Positions 36,683-45,360 of a stretch of 64,000 nucleotides of DNA are shown here, in pieces. The notes under the pieces were generated by a model. That model was not told the DNA's origin. It saw nothing but the letters and a program-made list of their open reading frames with translations, and ran no database searches. This DNA comes from Pelolinea submarina (GTDB lineage Bacteria; Chloroflexota; Anaerolineae; Anaerolineales; Anaerolineaceae): the NCBI RefSeq assembly GCF_003966975.1, contig NZ_AP018437.1, forward strand, positions 2,170,001-2,234,000, given 5' to 3'. Position 1 is the stretch's first letter, and each line of letters starts with the position of its first letter. The translations under genes were made by a program, and so were the position numbers.

Positions 36683-37585
36683 TTAGAGATGAACAGGCGC
36701 CTCGCGCATGTGTGCGGAAGCTTGGTAGAGCGCTTCCAGTTGCTCGACCATTTTTTGTCCGTAAACCGGATAAAGAGCTTCCTTCGCCACGCCATGCTCA
36801 AAGTTGAAAAGGACTTGATCGGCCTTTTCAAACCCTCCCAGGAACTCGCCTTTGTCGATTCTGGTGGGATACAAATCCGGATCGGATGGTTTGGTGCGAA
36901 TATAGTCCGGCACGTGAATGTAATCCGCCACCTGTTCCAATTGCGAGCGGTAGAGATGCATCACCGGCATGACGTCTGCACAGTGATCCACGCCCCATTT
37001 GCAATAAGTACCTGTCATCACTTCCGTGCGATTGGCTGCGCCGACAACCATCAAGTTGCGCACTTCCGCGTATTGGTAAATCAGTAGCATGCGCATGCGG
37101 TGTTTGGACATGCCATAAGAGTTGCCGCGCGCCATCCAGGATTCCCCATCGGCATTCATGCGATCCATGAAAATGCGCTCGTCATTATGCTTGATCAATT
37201 TCTCCCGGCCGTAGGTGACCAGTCTGCCGCGTAATTTTCGTGAGGGTACTAACCACAGCGGCAGGGATTTATAAGCTCCAGCTGCGCGTAAAGCCGGTGT
37301 GATATCGATAACCTGCAGTTCAATTCCTAATTCTTGGGCCAGCTGTCTGGCATGTTGGCGATGAATCGGATTGCTGTCCCGCTCCGGCATATTCACCAGG
37401 TGTACTTTTTGGCTGCCCAGACTCCTGACCGCAAGCATAGCCACCACCGCCGAATCCAGCCCTCCGCTTAACGCAATGGCTGCTCCTTCGCGGCCTAATG
37501 TCCGGAGACTTTGGCGGATAAATTCTTCTATCTCCTGGCTCATCACCTGCGGGTGTGTCCGCAGTTCTTGTATTTTGGTTTTCAT
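36683..37585 (-). CDS. nadE: NAD synthetase-like (NadE family) ligase
   Basis: About 300 residues. N-type ATP pyrophosphatase P-loop AIALSGGLDSAVVAMLAVRSL (about 37-57 of the long frame), a long central part with MARGNSYGMSKHRMRMLLIYQYAE and GAANRTEVMTGTYCKWGVDHCADVMPV, which follow the NadE pattern (GTxNxxE...G..TK.GD). The latter differs from canonical NadE (KWGVDH in place of KFGDGG), so this is a divergent member whose amide donor and acid substrate are uncertain. The frame opens at a TTG (37606); ATG 37583-37585 (MKTKIQEL) is the better start. It lies 49 bases after the Udk-like gene in a sugar cluster, which is odd for NAD synthesis. Confidence 0.75.
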   Translation of the reverse strand: MKTKIQELRTHPQVMSQEIEEFIRQSLRTLGREGAAIALSGGLDSAVVAMLAVRSLGSQKVHLVNMPERDSNPIHRQHARQLAQELGIELQVIDITPALRAAGAYKSLPLWLVPSRKLRGRLVTYGREKLIKHNDERIFMDRMNADGESWMARGNSYGMSKHRMRMLLIYQYAEVRNLMVVGAANRTEVMTGTYCKWGVDHCADVMPVMHLYRSQLEQVADYIHVPDYIRTKPSDPDLYPTRIDKGEFLGGFEKADQVLFNFEHGVAKEALYPVYGQKMVEQLEALYQASAHMREAPVHL

Positions 37586-37655
37586 GAGGTTTATCCCGTT
37601 ATTCAACTCATTCTATACCATGTCACATCCGACAGCGTAATAGATAACAGGAAAT

Positions 37656-38309
37656 TTATTCCACCATATTTACTTCATGTTCCCGGGTAATCACGAAGTC
37701 GGCCAGGTTTTTGTGCCCGGCAATAATCTTATGTTCCATTGTCAGTACTTGTTCGATGAAATCATCGCCCACCTCATTGCCGCGATTGCGTTTTTCACGG
37801 TATGCCAGCGTATCCAGTCGGCTGCTGTCGATGAACACGCGCGTATCCACGTGTTTCAACAAGGATGTATAAGTACCCTCCGCGATAACCACCTGCACAC
37901 CCTCCAGAGTTATGGTTTCAGTCTCAATGGTATTGCGGTTATAGTCAATTAGCGGTTTATTGATTTTATCTGCGCCCGCAAGCGCATCCTTCAAATTGCC
38001 TTCCAGTAGATCGATTTTAATTTCGATATGCGGTCCCAACCATTCGGGATCTTCCCGCCGGCGAGCGTCATTATCATATGGCGGGAGTACAAAATAGTCA
38101 TCCTGCCCCAGCACGACAGCTTTGATTTCATAATCGGCAAGTTCATCCTGAATAGCCTTACCCATCTCTGATTTTCCGCTGCCGGATTCTCCCGCTACAG
38201 TCAATGTATAGCGTGTTTCTTTTTGTTTTATATCCGCCAGAATTTTTCGGACAATTTCTTTTGCCGCCTTTTTATGATGTTCTTCAACCATCACGACATC
38301 ACCCTTCAT
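37656..38309 (-). CDS. Uridine kinase-like P-loop kinase
   Basis: 217 residues. Walker A VAGESGSGKSEMG (about 39-51), VVLGQDDYFVLPPY (about 70-83, the base/sugar pocket Asp of the uridine kinase/phosphoribulokinase family), DPEWLGPHIEIK, VVIAEGTYTSLL (Walker B-like Glu, about 140-151) and a basic YREKRNRG lid. It should phosphorylate a nucleoside or sugar-like hydroxyl with ATP. It starts inside the glycosidase gene (11-base overlap) behind GGAGG. As part of the sugar cluster it may phosphorylate a released sugar rather than uridine; that is inference. Confidence 0.82.
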   Translation of the reverse strand: MKGDVVMVEEHHKKAAKEIVRKILADIKQKETRYTLTVAGESGSGKSEMGKAIQDELADYEIKAVVLGQDDYFVLPPYDNDARRREDPEWLGPHIEIKIDLLEGNLKDALAGADKINKPLIDYNRNTIETETITLEGVQVVIAEGTYTSLLKHVDTRVFIDSSRLDTLAYREKRNRGNEVGDDFIEQVLTMEHKIIAGHKNLADFVITREHEVNMVE

Positions 38310-39291
38310 GAACTACATCCTCCAGATTCATGTTTTTTATTACCAAACGCCCATCTGCCTGTGTCTCAATTGGCATTGGGTCGCTAATCTCTCCTATGTA
38401 TTCACTATTCTGATCATATTGCCGGCATGCCAGAAAAACCCAATCTCCACGATTGTTCTTTATTACTTTTCCGGAATAAAAAGTACCTTGCTCATCTCCG
38501 CACAGGAAATCATCCGTAAGCAGCCTGAAAGGTCCCAAAGGACTTTCGCCAATGAAGTAATGCGTACCGGTCTGCGCCCTTATGCCTTCCCGTCCAGAAC
38601 GCTGCTGCGAAAAGCGGCTTTTTTCAACGCTGAAGAATAAATACCAATTCGCACCGATACGCGCGACTTGCGGTACTTCCAAATAAGCAAACTCGCCCCC
38701 ATCGGTTAACGGTTCTTCAACCTTCCAGTGAAATAAATCTTTAGAAACCGCGTGCGCTGCCACACCGCGTGACCGTGGTTCGCCATAGGGGACGCGGGCG
38801 GTGATCAGAGCATGGAATTCGTTTTCCCATTCAAATACCCACGGGTCGCGCCAGGTTTCTTCATACCAAATTTGTTTGTCCAGCACCTCGTAACGATTTT
38901 TATCTATCGGGATAAGCGGATTGCCTGCATATTTCTCCCAATGGGTCAGGTCTGCTGATTGTGCCAATCCAATACGCTGGTTCAACCCGGCATCAGCCTT
39001 GCTGATGCCGGTGTAGAACATAAACCATTTTCCGTCGTGCCGGATCACGCTGCCGGTCCAGGTTGCTTTGCTATCCCATTCCTTTTCTTCTTTTGAGGGC
39101 AGCAGCGCATCCGGCATTATTTCCCAATCATAAAGGTCAAGCGAGCGTGCATGCCCAATACTGGCATTCCAATGCCGGATCTCCGGGTCCTTTAGCTGGC
39201 GCGGTGCTTGCAGATAGAAAATATGTGTATATTCTCCCTGACGCACAAACCAAAAATCCCACACCCATTTATCCGGCAGGTGCAGGCTCAT
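38299..39291 (-). CDS. Five-bladed beta-propeller glycosidase (GH32/43/68-like, fructosidase type)
   Basis: 330 residues with no signal peptide, so it is intracellular. Start DKWVWDFWFVRQGEYTHIFYLQ has a first Asp in the position of the GH-J/F nucleophile. WTGSVIRHDGKWFMFYTG marks a second blade. WRDPWVFEWENEFHALITAR has the RDP motif. AYLEVPQVARIGANWYLFFS has the Glu acid/base. These three acids are the beta-propeller fructosidase set. It likely cleaves an imported fructose- or related disaccharide. It overlaps the kinase gene (11 bases) and follows the GalT-like gene by 24 bases. Confidence 0.78.
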   Translation of the reverse strand: MSLHLPDKWVWDFWFVRQGEYTHIFYLQAPRQLKDPEIRHWNASIGHARSLDLYDWEIMPDALLPSKEEKEWDSKATWTGSVIRHDGKWFMFYTGISKADAGLNQRIGLAQSADLTHWEKYAGNPLIPIDKNRYEVLDKQIWYEETWRDPWVFEWENEFHALITARVPYGEPRSRGVAAHAVSKDLFHWKVEEPLTDGGEFAYLEVPQVARIGANWYLFFSVEKSRFSQQRSGREGIRAQTGTHYFIGESPLGPFRLLTDDFLCGDEQGTFYSGKVIKNNRGDWVFLACRQYDQNSEYIGEISDPMPIETQADGRLVIKNMNLEDVVHEG

Positions 39292-39315
39292 GAGATCTTT
39301 CTCCGGGTCAATATG

Positions 39316-40419
39316 CTAACCTTCATCTTTTCCGTAACTTGAAAGGATTTCCCGCGCAGTCTGCGCTGAAACGATTGGATTGCCCTGGCATAGAAACAAA
39401 CTCAAATGTTCAAAACCGCCCATTTCCTGGGTATAGGGAAGGAATTCAAAATACAATCCGCTGCCGTCTCCATTGTGAGTGGTCACGTTGTAGGCTGTTT
39501 CCTTACCAATCTTGGGCATGATGGTCAGCATGATGCGAATGGCATCCCGCCAACCGTCCGCCACAGCTCTTTGTTCTTCATGCGATAACTCAAAAAGATG
39601 AGATTTTGCATCATCTTTTAGTAATAACTGCATGTCGTATGGCCGGCGCATGAAATAAGGCGTGATCAGCACAGCCGTTCCGTAATCCTTGATTAATAAT
39701 TCCTTTGGATTTTCTCGCCGCATATAAGATGAGAAACCCTCTCCATTCGCTTCAGCAAATTGTTGGTCCTGTCGTATACGGTTGGGCAGGATATTGCTGA
39801 CCCCGATCTGTTGGTGCCCATGCGAGAGTGAACCGCCCACCAAACGTCCATAATTTTTAATGATGGATACATATTGGCCTGATTGTTCCAATAATTTGTT
39901 TTCCAATGCCGCCAATCGCTGCAAAACAATCACCCGGTCTTCCAAGGGCATATTTTGCCAGTCATTTTCATGAAATGACGAAGTCCACTGCAGGAAATGA
40001 CAGCCCGCCGCAGCTTCTCCGGATAGTGCCGGGTTGAAATCGCCCTTCAGATGGTTGGTTGCTTCAGGGTAGAAAATCGGGAAAAGGTTTTTATTAATAA
40101 ATGTAAACCCTTCGCTCAAATCTGCCACGTCCAGGATCTTTGTGGTCAATCCCTCACAAATCAGGCACGTTTGTTCTTTCGCCCCGTTTTTTGGATTACT
40201 ATTTTCGCTGGCATTGTCATGCGGCCGTTGGGCGCGGGCAGAATTATAGACAATCCGATCTCCATTGCGCGGGTCGGTTTGACAAATCCCATCGGGTGCA
40301 TAATTACGGATTTCAGGCTCCCCTGTAAAGAACTCCCTGATTTGTTCGGGGCTAAGGCTTTCAATTTGTTCAGCTTGTACCAGCTTTTCCAGTAATTCGC
40401 GGGTCAGTTTTGTAGGCAT
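39316..40419 (-). CDS. GalT-like hexose-1-phosphate uridylyl/nucleotidyltransferase (HIT superfamily)
   Basis: 367 residues. CLIC (about 85-88) matches the zinc Cys pair of GalT. FINKNLFPIFYPEAT and HFLQWTSSFHENDW follow. Then GGSLSHGHQQIGVSNILPNRI (about 193-213) has the HxHxQ active site, where the middle His is the nucleotidylated residue. Near the C-terminus NVTTHNGDGSGLYFEFLPYTQ repeats the HIT fold. It should move UMP or AMP between a nucleotide sugar and a sugar phosphate, or act as a phosphorylase of the GalT group. It overlaps the GT4 gene by one base (TGATG). In this context it probably handles the sugar nucleotide used or made by the GT4. Confidence 0.78.
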   Translation of the reverse strand: MPTKLTRELLEKLVQAEQIESLSPEQIREFFTGEPEIRNYAPDGICQTDPRNGDRIVYNSARAQRPHDNASENSNPKNGAKEQTCLICEGLTTKILDVADLSEGFTFINKNLFPIFYPEATNHLKGDFNPALSGEAAAGCHFLQWTSSFHENDWQNMPLEDRVIVLQRLAALENKLLEQSGQYVSIIKNYGRLVGGSLSHGHQQIGVSNILPNRIRQDQQFAEANGEGFSSYMRRENPKELLIKDYGTAVLITPYFMRRPYDMQLLLKDDAKSHLFELSHEEQRAVADGWRDAIRIMLTIMPKIGKETAYNVTTHNGDGSGLYFEFLPYTQEMGGFEHLSLFLCQGNPIVSAQTAREILSSYGKDEG

Positions 40420-41795
40420 CAGTCATTCCTCTCCGGGTAGGCATTCACACCGCTTTCTGTTAAAAATGCATTTACGATGTTCTTCCAGGTGAAATAAGGT
40501 ATTGTAATTTTATAAGCAGCCTCTCCCATTTCTTTTCTGATTTCTTCATTTGAAAGCAGCCACTTTAACGCCATCGCAAAACCATCAATATCATCCGCCG
40601 GTACCACCAACGCACCAGTTCCTTTTTTGACTTGAGTCTCATCCCCATTCACTATGAGTGCTTTCACATTATCCCCCAGCAGGTATTCTGTGACAAATGG
40701 GACCAGGTCGCTGGAAATTACCGGAACACGCGTTGCCGCTGCTTCCTGGGATGTCATGCCAAATCCTTCCATTACCGAAGGCGTACAGTAAATATCCGTG
40801 ATGGCATAAATATCGGGCAATTCATCCCATACCGACCCCAGCACGATAACGTGGTCTTGAATGCCGGATGCATGGATCAGGTGCTGCAACTTTTCATATA
40901 ATTGGCTATTCTGCCGGTCTATGGTTAACACCAAAACCGTATTCTTAAACTCCTGCTGCACCTGCGTAAAAGCCTTTATCAATACATCCTTGCGTTTGGT
41001 GCTGTCGGTGCGGCTGATTTCGGTAATAATCCGGCTAGTTCGGATTTCCTCCGCTTTCATCTGTCCATGGTGCTCTAAGAATTCCCAAACGGGATGGTCG
41101 TCTGCTATTTTATGGGGACAATATCGTTCAGAATTTACGCATGGCGGCAGAAAAAGCATTTTGCCTGTAAATCCATAATCATTTTTTAGTGACTGCTCAA
41201 TAATGCTGGAAGTGGAAGCAATTTGGTCTACTTCTTGGATAATCGATATTTCATTATCAATACGATTGTCTATGCGCAATTTGTCCCATTCGGTTGAATT
41301 GATATTGCGTTTCTTCACGTCACCCAGGGAATGCGGCACCCAGATATGCGTCTTTTTTTTTGACAGGGTTTGGTTGTACAGAATTCCCAGTTTCGCGCCA
41401 TCCCAATAATGCGAAATGATAACGTCGACCTTACTCCCCTCTTCCTTAAGCTGTTGTTTCAAATTTTCCAGCAAAGCAGGCATTTGAGCATCCATATCTT
41501 CTTTGCTGATGAATTCACCTCGGCCGTCTTCCAAATACATAATGCGCTGATTTTCATCCTTATACAATATACCTTTGCGCATTTCTCCGCTGACGGGGTT
41601 TGCGTACCCGCCCCGATTAATAATCGTAATCCGGTATCCCTGATTCGCCAATGCATCGCTGAATTCGTTGACGAACACATTTTGCCCGCCGGTATCCGGT
41701 AGCCCTGGGATAATGTTCCAGTGGTGCATACCGTGATTGGTAATCATCAGGATGTGAGCCCGTGTAGATTTCTTGAATTCCTCAGCGAATTTCAT
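40419..41795 (-). CDS. GT4 glycosyltransferase, sucrose-phosphate synthase/sucrose synthase-like
   Basis: About 458 residues. N-terminal HGMHHWNIIPGLPDTGGQNV (about 23-42) has the PDTGGQ acceptor motif of sucrose (phosphate) synthases. IISHYWDGAKLGILY and THIWVPHSLGDVKKRN follow the family. The donor domain has RTDSTKRKDVLIKAF and PSVMEGFGMTSQEAAATRVPV (the E-x7-E motif). No SPP phosphatase domain. It should make or break a sucrose-like disaccharide with a nucleotide sugar. The frame opens with TTG 41810, but ATG 41793-41795 has GGAAG eight bases upstream. It lies downstream of the CUT1 permeases, so a catabolic (reverse) role is possible. Confidence 0.82.
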   Translation of the reverse strand: MKFAEEFKKSTRAHILMITNHGMHHWNIIPGLPDTGGQNVFVNEFSDALANQGYRITIINRGGYANPVSGEMRKGILYKDENQRIMYLEDGRGEFISKEDMDAQMPALLENLKQQLKEEGSKVDVIISHYWDGAKLGILYNQTLSKKKTHIWVPHSLGDVKKRNINSTEWDKLRIDNRIDNEISIIQEVDQIASTSSIIEQSLKNDYGFTGKMLFLPPCVNSERYCPHKIADDHPVWEFLEHHGQMKAEEIRTSRIITEISRTDSTKRKDVLIKAFTQVQQEFKNTVLVLTIDRQNSQLYEKLQHLIHASGIQDHVIVLGSVWDELPDIYAITDIYCTPSVMEGFGMTSQEAAATRVPVISSDLVPFVTEYLLGDNVKALIVNGDETQVKKGTGALVVPADDIDGFAMALKWLLSNEEIRKEMGEAAYKITIPYFTWKNIVNAFLTESGVNAYPERND

Positions 41796-41926
41796 AATTA
41801 ATTCTTCCAAATTGTTTTTTTACTTCCTTCCCGGAGTCGGCGTTATTTTAAATACGCGCCTGGTGTTTTTTATTACGTAGCAGAAGGTCGGCGAATATTA
41901 CTATTTGCGTCTATAGTCCGGAGTAT

Positions 41927-42826
41927 TTAACCCTTGATGCCGGTAGAAGCGACACTGCGGACAAACCATTTCTGGAACAACAAGAATACGATCAGTACCG
42001 GGATTGTAATCAGTGAAGCGAATGCCATCAAATCACCCCAAAGCCGCGGATCCTGGCCGAAATAAGATTGGATGCCGACGGTCAAAGGCCTTACGTCTGT
42101 ACCGCGTGTAACCATGAGCGGCCACATAAAACGATTCCAGCTATTCAATGCTTGCAGAATTGCTACTGTAGCAAAAATAGGTTTGGAAAGCGGCAGGACT
42201 ATCTTCCAGTAAATTCCGAAGTGGCTGGCCCCATCGATTAGCGCGGCTTCTTCCAGGTCTTTGGGGATATCGATAAAGAATTGATAAAACAAGAAGATGG
42301 AAAAAGCATCTGCGATAAAGGGAATGATTTGCACATGATAAGAATCCAGCCAGGATGTCTCGCCGCCAAACCAGGGCAAGTGATTGACCATCACCAACAA
42401 AGGAATGGCAACTGATTCAAACGGAATGATGATCAGGGAAATAATCGACGAGAGCAGGAATGTCTTTCCTTTAAATCTCAGTCGCGCCAGGGCATAAGCA
42501 ATCATGCTGTTTACGAATAAACCGATAACGACAGTGGTTATCATAATAAACACGGAGTTGAACATCACATGCCCAAAATGCTGAGAAGTAAACACATCTT
42601 TATAATTCTGAAACCCCAATTCCCCAACCGGAAGAAAAGCCCGGAGGGAACTCATATCGGTTACGACTTGATATTCATTATTCTTGATCGAAGACATTAA
42701 CATAAAGACAATAGGGAACATAAAGAAGATCGCGAGCAGCGACATTACCAGGTAGGTCAACCATTTCTTTAGGCGTTTTACCTTTTTAATACTATGCCGC
42801 GAGGTTTTGCCTTGATCCATGTTCAT
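41927..42826 (-). CDS. CUT1 sugar ABC transporter permease (MalG type)
   Basis: 299 residues from the ATG at 42824-42826 that overlaps the previous permease stop (ATGA) and has GAAAGGAAG as ribosome site; a longer frame upstream is just the overlap with that gene. Six helices. The EAA loop DLEEAALIDGASHFGIYWKIVLPLSKP lies at about residues 185-211, and a C-terminal basic tail ends in STGIKG. Pairs with the MalF-type permease. No ATPase gene is in the cluster, so a shared MsiK/UgpC-type ATPase elsewhere is likely. Confidence 0.93.
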   Translation of the reverse strand: MNMDQGKTSRHSIKKVKRLKKWLTYLVMSLLAIFFMFPIVFMLMSSIKNNEYQVVTDMSSLRAFLPVGELGFQNYKDVFTSQHFGHVMFNSVFIMITTVVIGLFVNSMIAYALARLRFKGKTFLLSSIISLIIIPFESVAIPLLVMVNHLPWFGGETSWLDSYHVQIIPFIADAFSIFLFYQFFIDIPKDLEEAALIDGASHFGIYWKIVLPLSKPIFATVAILQALNSWNRFMWPLMVTRGTDVRPLTVGIQSYFGQDPRLWGDLMAFASLITIPVLIVFLLFQKWFVRSVASTGIKG

Positions 42827-43752
42827 GCCGCACTTCCTTTCTCTCGGGTAAGGTACCGTTGGATCAGCGATACAAACAGCACGATGATAAAGAACACAAT
42901 GCTGATCGCGGAAGCATACCCAACCTTCAATTGACCCCACCCCATTTCCACCACATATACCATGGTGGTCATCGATGCGTTCTGTGGGCCGCCGTTGGTC
43001 ATGACCTGGACCTGGTCAAATAATTTGAATGCCATGATGGTTGTGGAGAGCACTACAAAAATAGTAGTATTGCGCAATTGCGGTAAAGTGATGTTCTTGA
43101 ATTGCTGCCAGCTATTTGCGCCGTCCACTTGTGCCGCCTCATACAACGAATGTGGAATCTCCTGTAAACCGGCCAGATAGATCACCATTTGGAAACCCAC
43201 CCCCTGCCAGATGGAAAGCAGCATAATTGCGGGGAAAACCAGTTTTGTATCCATCAGCCAGTTGTACGGTCCCAATTTCCCGAAACTAATCGCCTGTAGA
43301 AAGGCATTGATCAATCCCTCTCCCGGATTGTAGAGCAGCGTCCAAACAATGGATACCACCGTCATAGCGGTTACCACGGGTCCGAAATAGATGGTTCGGA
43401 AAATATTCATGCCTTTGAGCTGTTGGTTGATCAACATTGCCAATACCAGCGCCAGGGAGGTTTGGATCGGAACAACTACTGCGATGAAATAAAAGTTGTT
43501 TAATAACCCGCGTTTAAAAGTGTCATCCTGAAAAATACGGATGTAATTACGCAGCCCGACAAATTCCGTCGGTAAGTTCGGATTCGGGATCAAACGCTGG
43601 TTGGTGAAAGATAACCATATCGCCCAAACAAAGGGCACAAGCAGGAATAATGTAAGCAGGATAATTGCTGGGGTTGAAAATAACCAGGCCGTCAGGGATT
43701 CTTTACGCCTATATTTGGGAATGGTCGGCTGGATTTGTTTTTGCCCTATCAT
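42823..43752 (-). CDS. CUT1 sugar ABC transporter permease (MalF type)
   Basis: 309 residues, six helices, first at about 28-50. The EAA loop is SLYEAAQVDGANSWQQFKNITLPQL (about 191-215). It forms the membrane channel with the next permease, which it overlaps by 4 bases. The binding-protein gene lies 97 bases upstream, separated by a strong hairpin, so permeases are made in smaller amounts than the binding protein. Confidence 0.94.
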   Translation of the reverse strand: MIGQKQIQPTIPKYRRKESLTAWLFSTPAIILLTLFLLVPFVWAIWLSFTNQRLIPNPNLPTEFVGLRNYIRIFQDDTFKRGLLNNFYFIAVVVPIQTSLALVLAMLINQQLKGMNIFRTIYFGPVVTAMTVVSIVWTLLYNPGEGLINAFLQAISFGKLGPYNWLMDTKLVFPAIMLLSIWQGVGFQMVIYLAGLQEIPHSLYEAAQVDGANSWQQFKNITLPQLRNTTIFVVLSTTIMAFKLFDQVQVMTNGGPQNASMTTMVYVVEMGWGQLKVGYASAISIVFFIIVLFVSLIQRYLTREKGSAA

Positions 43753-43776
43753 CGCTTTCCTCCGATCCTTTTTTGC

Positions 43777-43805
43777 AGAGGGGCCGTTTATGTTACGGCC
43801 CCTCT
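43777..43805 (-). terminator. Intercistronic hairpin between binding protein and permeases
   Basis: AGAGGGGCCGT / ACGGCCCCTCT, perfect 11-bp stem with a 7-base loop. In the sense of transcription (minus) it is followed by GCAAAAAA, not Ts, so it is a stability or processing hairpin rather than a clean terminator. Confidence 0.65.
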
Positions 43806-43848
43806 ACTCTTCTAACAATTGAGGAAAATAACCTCAGTTTTTGTTGTT

Positions 43849-45234
43849 TTATTCAGGCAGCGGATAACCGTTGTTATCCTGAATGTCCTGATCAATCGTC
43901 ACGACAGCTTTATCAAGTTCGGTTTGCACGTCTGCGCCGGCAATGATGTTCCAAATCGCCGTGCGGAAGGCCGAGGTGATCACCGGGTACGCAGGTGTGG
44001 TCGGGCGTTCAACAGCCACGCCGTTCTCTAACTGCTGTACGAAAATGTTCAACTTGCCGCCTTCACCAAAGAGCTCGGATTTGGCAATTGCGCTCTTGCG
44101 AGCAGGTACTGCACCATTGGCATTGGTCATGTGCAAGATTTCGTCCGGCTCAATCAGATAGCTCAGGAAAGTGTAAGCTGCTTCGGGGTTTTCACAAGTG
44201 GAGGTAATACCCCAGTTCCAGGAACCCATACCGGTCACTGCCTTGTCGCCCAGAATTGGCATAGGGATCAACACAGCATCGTCGCCCAAACCCTCGGTGT
44301 GCGGTCCGTACATCCAGTGGCCCACCCAGGAGAGCGCAGCAACCTTGCTGCCATAGAAATCATCGTCGCCGGCCGGGCTGGGATTAGCATAGCCGTCTGT
44401 GAACAAGCTCTGGAACCATTCCAGCGCTGCTACCGATTCAGGTCCATTCAGAACACCATCGGCACTCTGGTAATCGGTGCGGTCAATTAAATCGCCGCCG
44501 AAGGATTGGATAATGGGGGCAAACCCATAGGTGTTCCACTCATCATCCGGTCCATAATTCAGTTTGAAGTCGATTGCGTAGTCAACCTGATCCAACGCGT
44601 TCAATTTCTGCAACGCGTCGGTGAATTCCTCCATCGTCCAGGCATCATCGATGCTGGTCGGGATGCGCACGCCGGCTTCATCTAAATAGGCTTTGTTACC
44701 CCAAATCGCCAAACCGGAGTCAAAGGTTCCCAAGGAGTACAGTTTTCCCCCATACGTGCCCTGGGCAATGATGGAGGGTAGGAAATCGGCTTTCACATCA
44801 GCGGGCACCAGGTCATCCAAAGGACGCATATAGCCGGCCCAAGCATAGTTGTACAGGAACGGGCCATCGAAATCCAGCAAACACGGTAAATCACCCGACA
44901 GGGCGGCTGCGTTCACCTGATCGTTATATGAACCTTCCGGTAACAGGATGGCATTTATTTGTACATCACTCTGCATTTCATTGAAAGCGGTCACTTGGGC
45001 GTCCAGAACTTCGCGTTCTTCGCCTTTACCGGAATGGAACCATACATCGACCGTAACCGGCTCCGCAGCAGCATCGGCTGCCGCGGGTTCTTCTGCTGCC
45101 GGTTCTTCAACTGCTGCATCTTCCGCTGCGGGAGCCTCTGCCTGGGCTGTGTCAGCGCCGCCACCGCAAGATACCATTACCATGGAAATTACGGCAAAGA
45201 GCGAGATGAGCATATACCACTTATTTTTCTTCAT
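43849..45234 (-). CDS. Sugar-binding lipoprotein of the CUT1 transporter
   Basis: 461 residues. Lipoprotein signal: MKKNKW, hydrophobic core, lipobox VMVSC with Cys near residue 23, followed by GGG. Then an Ala/Glu/Pro-rich linker (about 30-60) that tethers the binding domain to the membrane. The solute-binding family 1 fold begins at VTVDVWFHSGKGEEREV; LDFDGPFLYNYAWAGYMRPLDDL and VAALSWVGHWMYGPH are typical of sugar binders. The sugar cannot be told; downstream genes suggest a sucrose-like or fructosyl sugar. AGGAG before the ATG. Confidence 0.93.
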   Translation of the reverse strand: MKKNKWYMLISLFAVISMVMVSCGGGADTAQAEAPAAEDAAVEEPAAEEPAAADAAAEPVTVDVWFHSGKGEEREVLDAQVTAFNEMQSDVQINAILLPEGSYNDQVNAAALSGDLPCLLDFDGPFLYNYAWAGYMRPLDDLVPADVKADFLPSIIAQGTYGGKLYSLGTFDSGLAIWGNKAYLDEAGVRIPTSIDDAWTMEEFTDALQKLNALDQVDYAIDFKLNYGPDDEWNTYGFAPIIQSFGGDLIDRTDYQSADGVLNGPESVAALEWFQSLFTDGYANPSPAGDDDFYGSKVAALSWVGHWMYGPHTEGLGDDAVLIPMPILGDKAVTGMGSWNWGITSTCENPEAAYTFLSYLIEPDEILHMTNANGAVPARKSAIAKSELFGEGGKLNIFVQQLENGVAVERPTTPAYPVITSAFRTAIWNIIAGADVQTELDKAVVTIDQDIQDNNGYPLPE

Positions 45235-45360
45235 TTTTTTCTCCTATTTTTTTCTGCCTTTTTGTGACTTATGAAATATCTTTCTACTCCCTTCCCTTTT
45301 CACCTCCTCATCCTGTGTTCAAAATCATAAATAACCGAGATATCTTAAGTGGATAATTTC

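Noticed and set aside
42827..42940. N-terminal extension of the MalG-type permease
   Set aside because: These codons lie wholly within the MalF-type permease gene in another frame; the ATG overlapping its stop has a good ribosome site and gives a normal N-terminus.
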